Assembly: GCA_027069385.1 (NCBI GenBank) | Contig: JALXER010000196.1 | Span: 1-5,798, forward strand | From: Paracoccaceae bacterium | Lineage (GTDB): Bacteria; Pseudomonadota; Alphaproteobacteria; Rhodobacterales; Rhodobacteraceae | DNA: 5,798 nucleotides | Direction: 5' to 3' | Shown: piece after piece, positions 5,783 through 5,798 of the stretch | Numbering within the stretch: position 1 is the stretch's first letter | Layout of the letters: each line of letters opens with the position of its first letter | Made by a program: the position numbers and the translations under genes | Notes under the pieces: model-generated | The model's database searches: none | The model's input: only the letters and a program-made list of their open reading frames with translations | What the model was told of the DNA's origin: nothing

Positions 5783-5798
5783 CGCCGCCTATGCCGCG
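5748..5798 (+). CDS. Start of a further operon gene, cut by the window end; possibly ferredoxin-NADP reductase
   Basis: An ATG at 5748 opens a frame that stays open to the last base, giving 17 residues that begin MTISTVCETV and include PDAAYAA. It overlaps the end of cysH by 35 bases in another frame. A GTG at 5775, overlapping the cysH stop by 8 bases, is an alternative start; neither has a clear Shine-Dalgarno sequence. In related operons the gene after cysH and DUF934 is commonly a ferredoxin-NADP reductase, whose N-termini often begin with a short variable stretch before a PDA-type motif. Too little is visible to prove product or start, so the name rests on position. Confidence 0.4.
   Translation, partial: MTISTVCETVPDAAYAA

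Noticed and set aside
1..5798. Mobile elements, tRNA or rRNA genes, CRISPR arrays, long repeats
   Set aside because: I saw no transposase or integrase motifs, no spaced repeat array, and no RNA-gene signature; almost the whole window is coding.

Overview
The window is GC-rich and reads entirely on the + strand, with tightly packed genes and ATGA start/stop overlaps. It looks like an alphaproteobacterium, probably Rhodobacterales. The reason is the gene set DUF2849 protein, siroheme sulfite reductase, [4Fe-4S]-type CysH and DUF934, which I know as a sulfur-assimilation cluster of that class. The taxonomic call is an inference from gene content, not from a marker gene.

Region A (1-2477) holds two genes joined by a 4-bp ATGA overlap. 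The first is the C-terminal two thirds of an amino-acid adenylation domain (motifs A3 to A10), with its start off the window edge and no carrier domain after it. The second is a 432-residue membrane protein: about six transmembrane helices related to the ferric-reductase fold, followed by a cytosolic FAD/NAD(P)-binding ferredoxin-reductase-like module. Read together, the pair has the domain order of the fungal hybrid protein TmpL (AMP-binding, transmembrane, FAD/NAD(P)), but split into two genes. The role of such a bacterial pair is not known to me, and it is the most unusual item here.

Region B (2478-2672) is a 195-bp intergenic stretch. It has a GC-rich hairpin just after the membrane gene, then AT-rich DNA with an exact 10-bp direct repeat 41 bp apart, a plausible promoter and a strong Shine-Dalgarno sequence. 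It probably separates two transcription units.

Region C (2673-5798) is an assimilatory sulfate-reduction operon: a DUF2849 protein, CysI-type siroheme/[4Fe-4S] sulfite reductase, and a single polypeptide joining adenosine 5'-phosphosulfate (APS) reductase (CysH) to DUF934. The first 17 codons of a further gene follow, by position possibly the ferredoxin-NADP reductase usual in this cluster. CysH would reduce APS to sulfite, CysI would reduce sulfite to sulfide for cysteine synthesis, and the last gene could supply electrons. The siroheme synthase gene cysG, often first in this operon, is not here; the TmpL-like pair occupies that upstream position.
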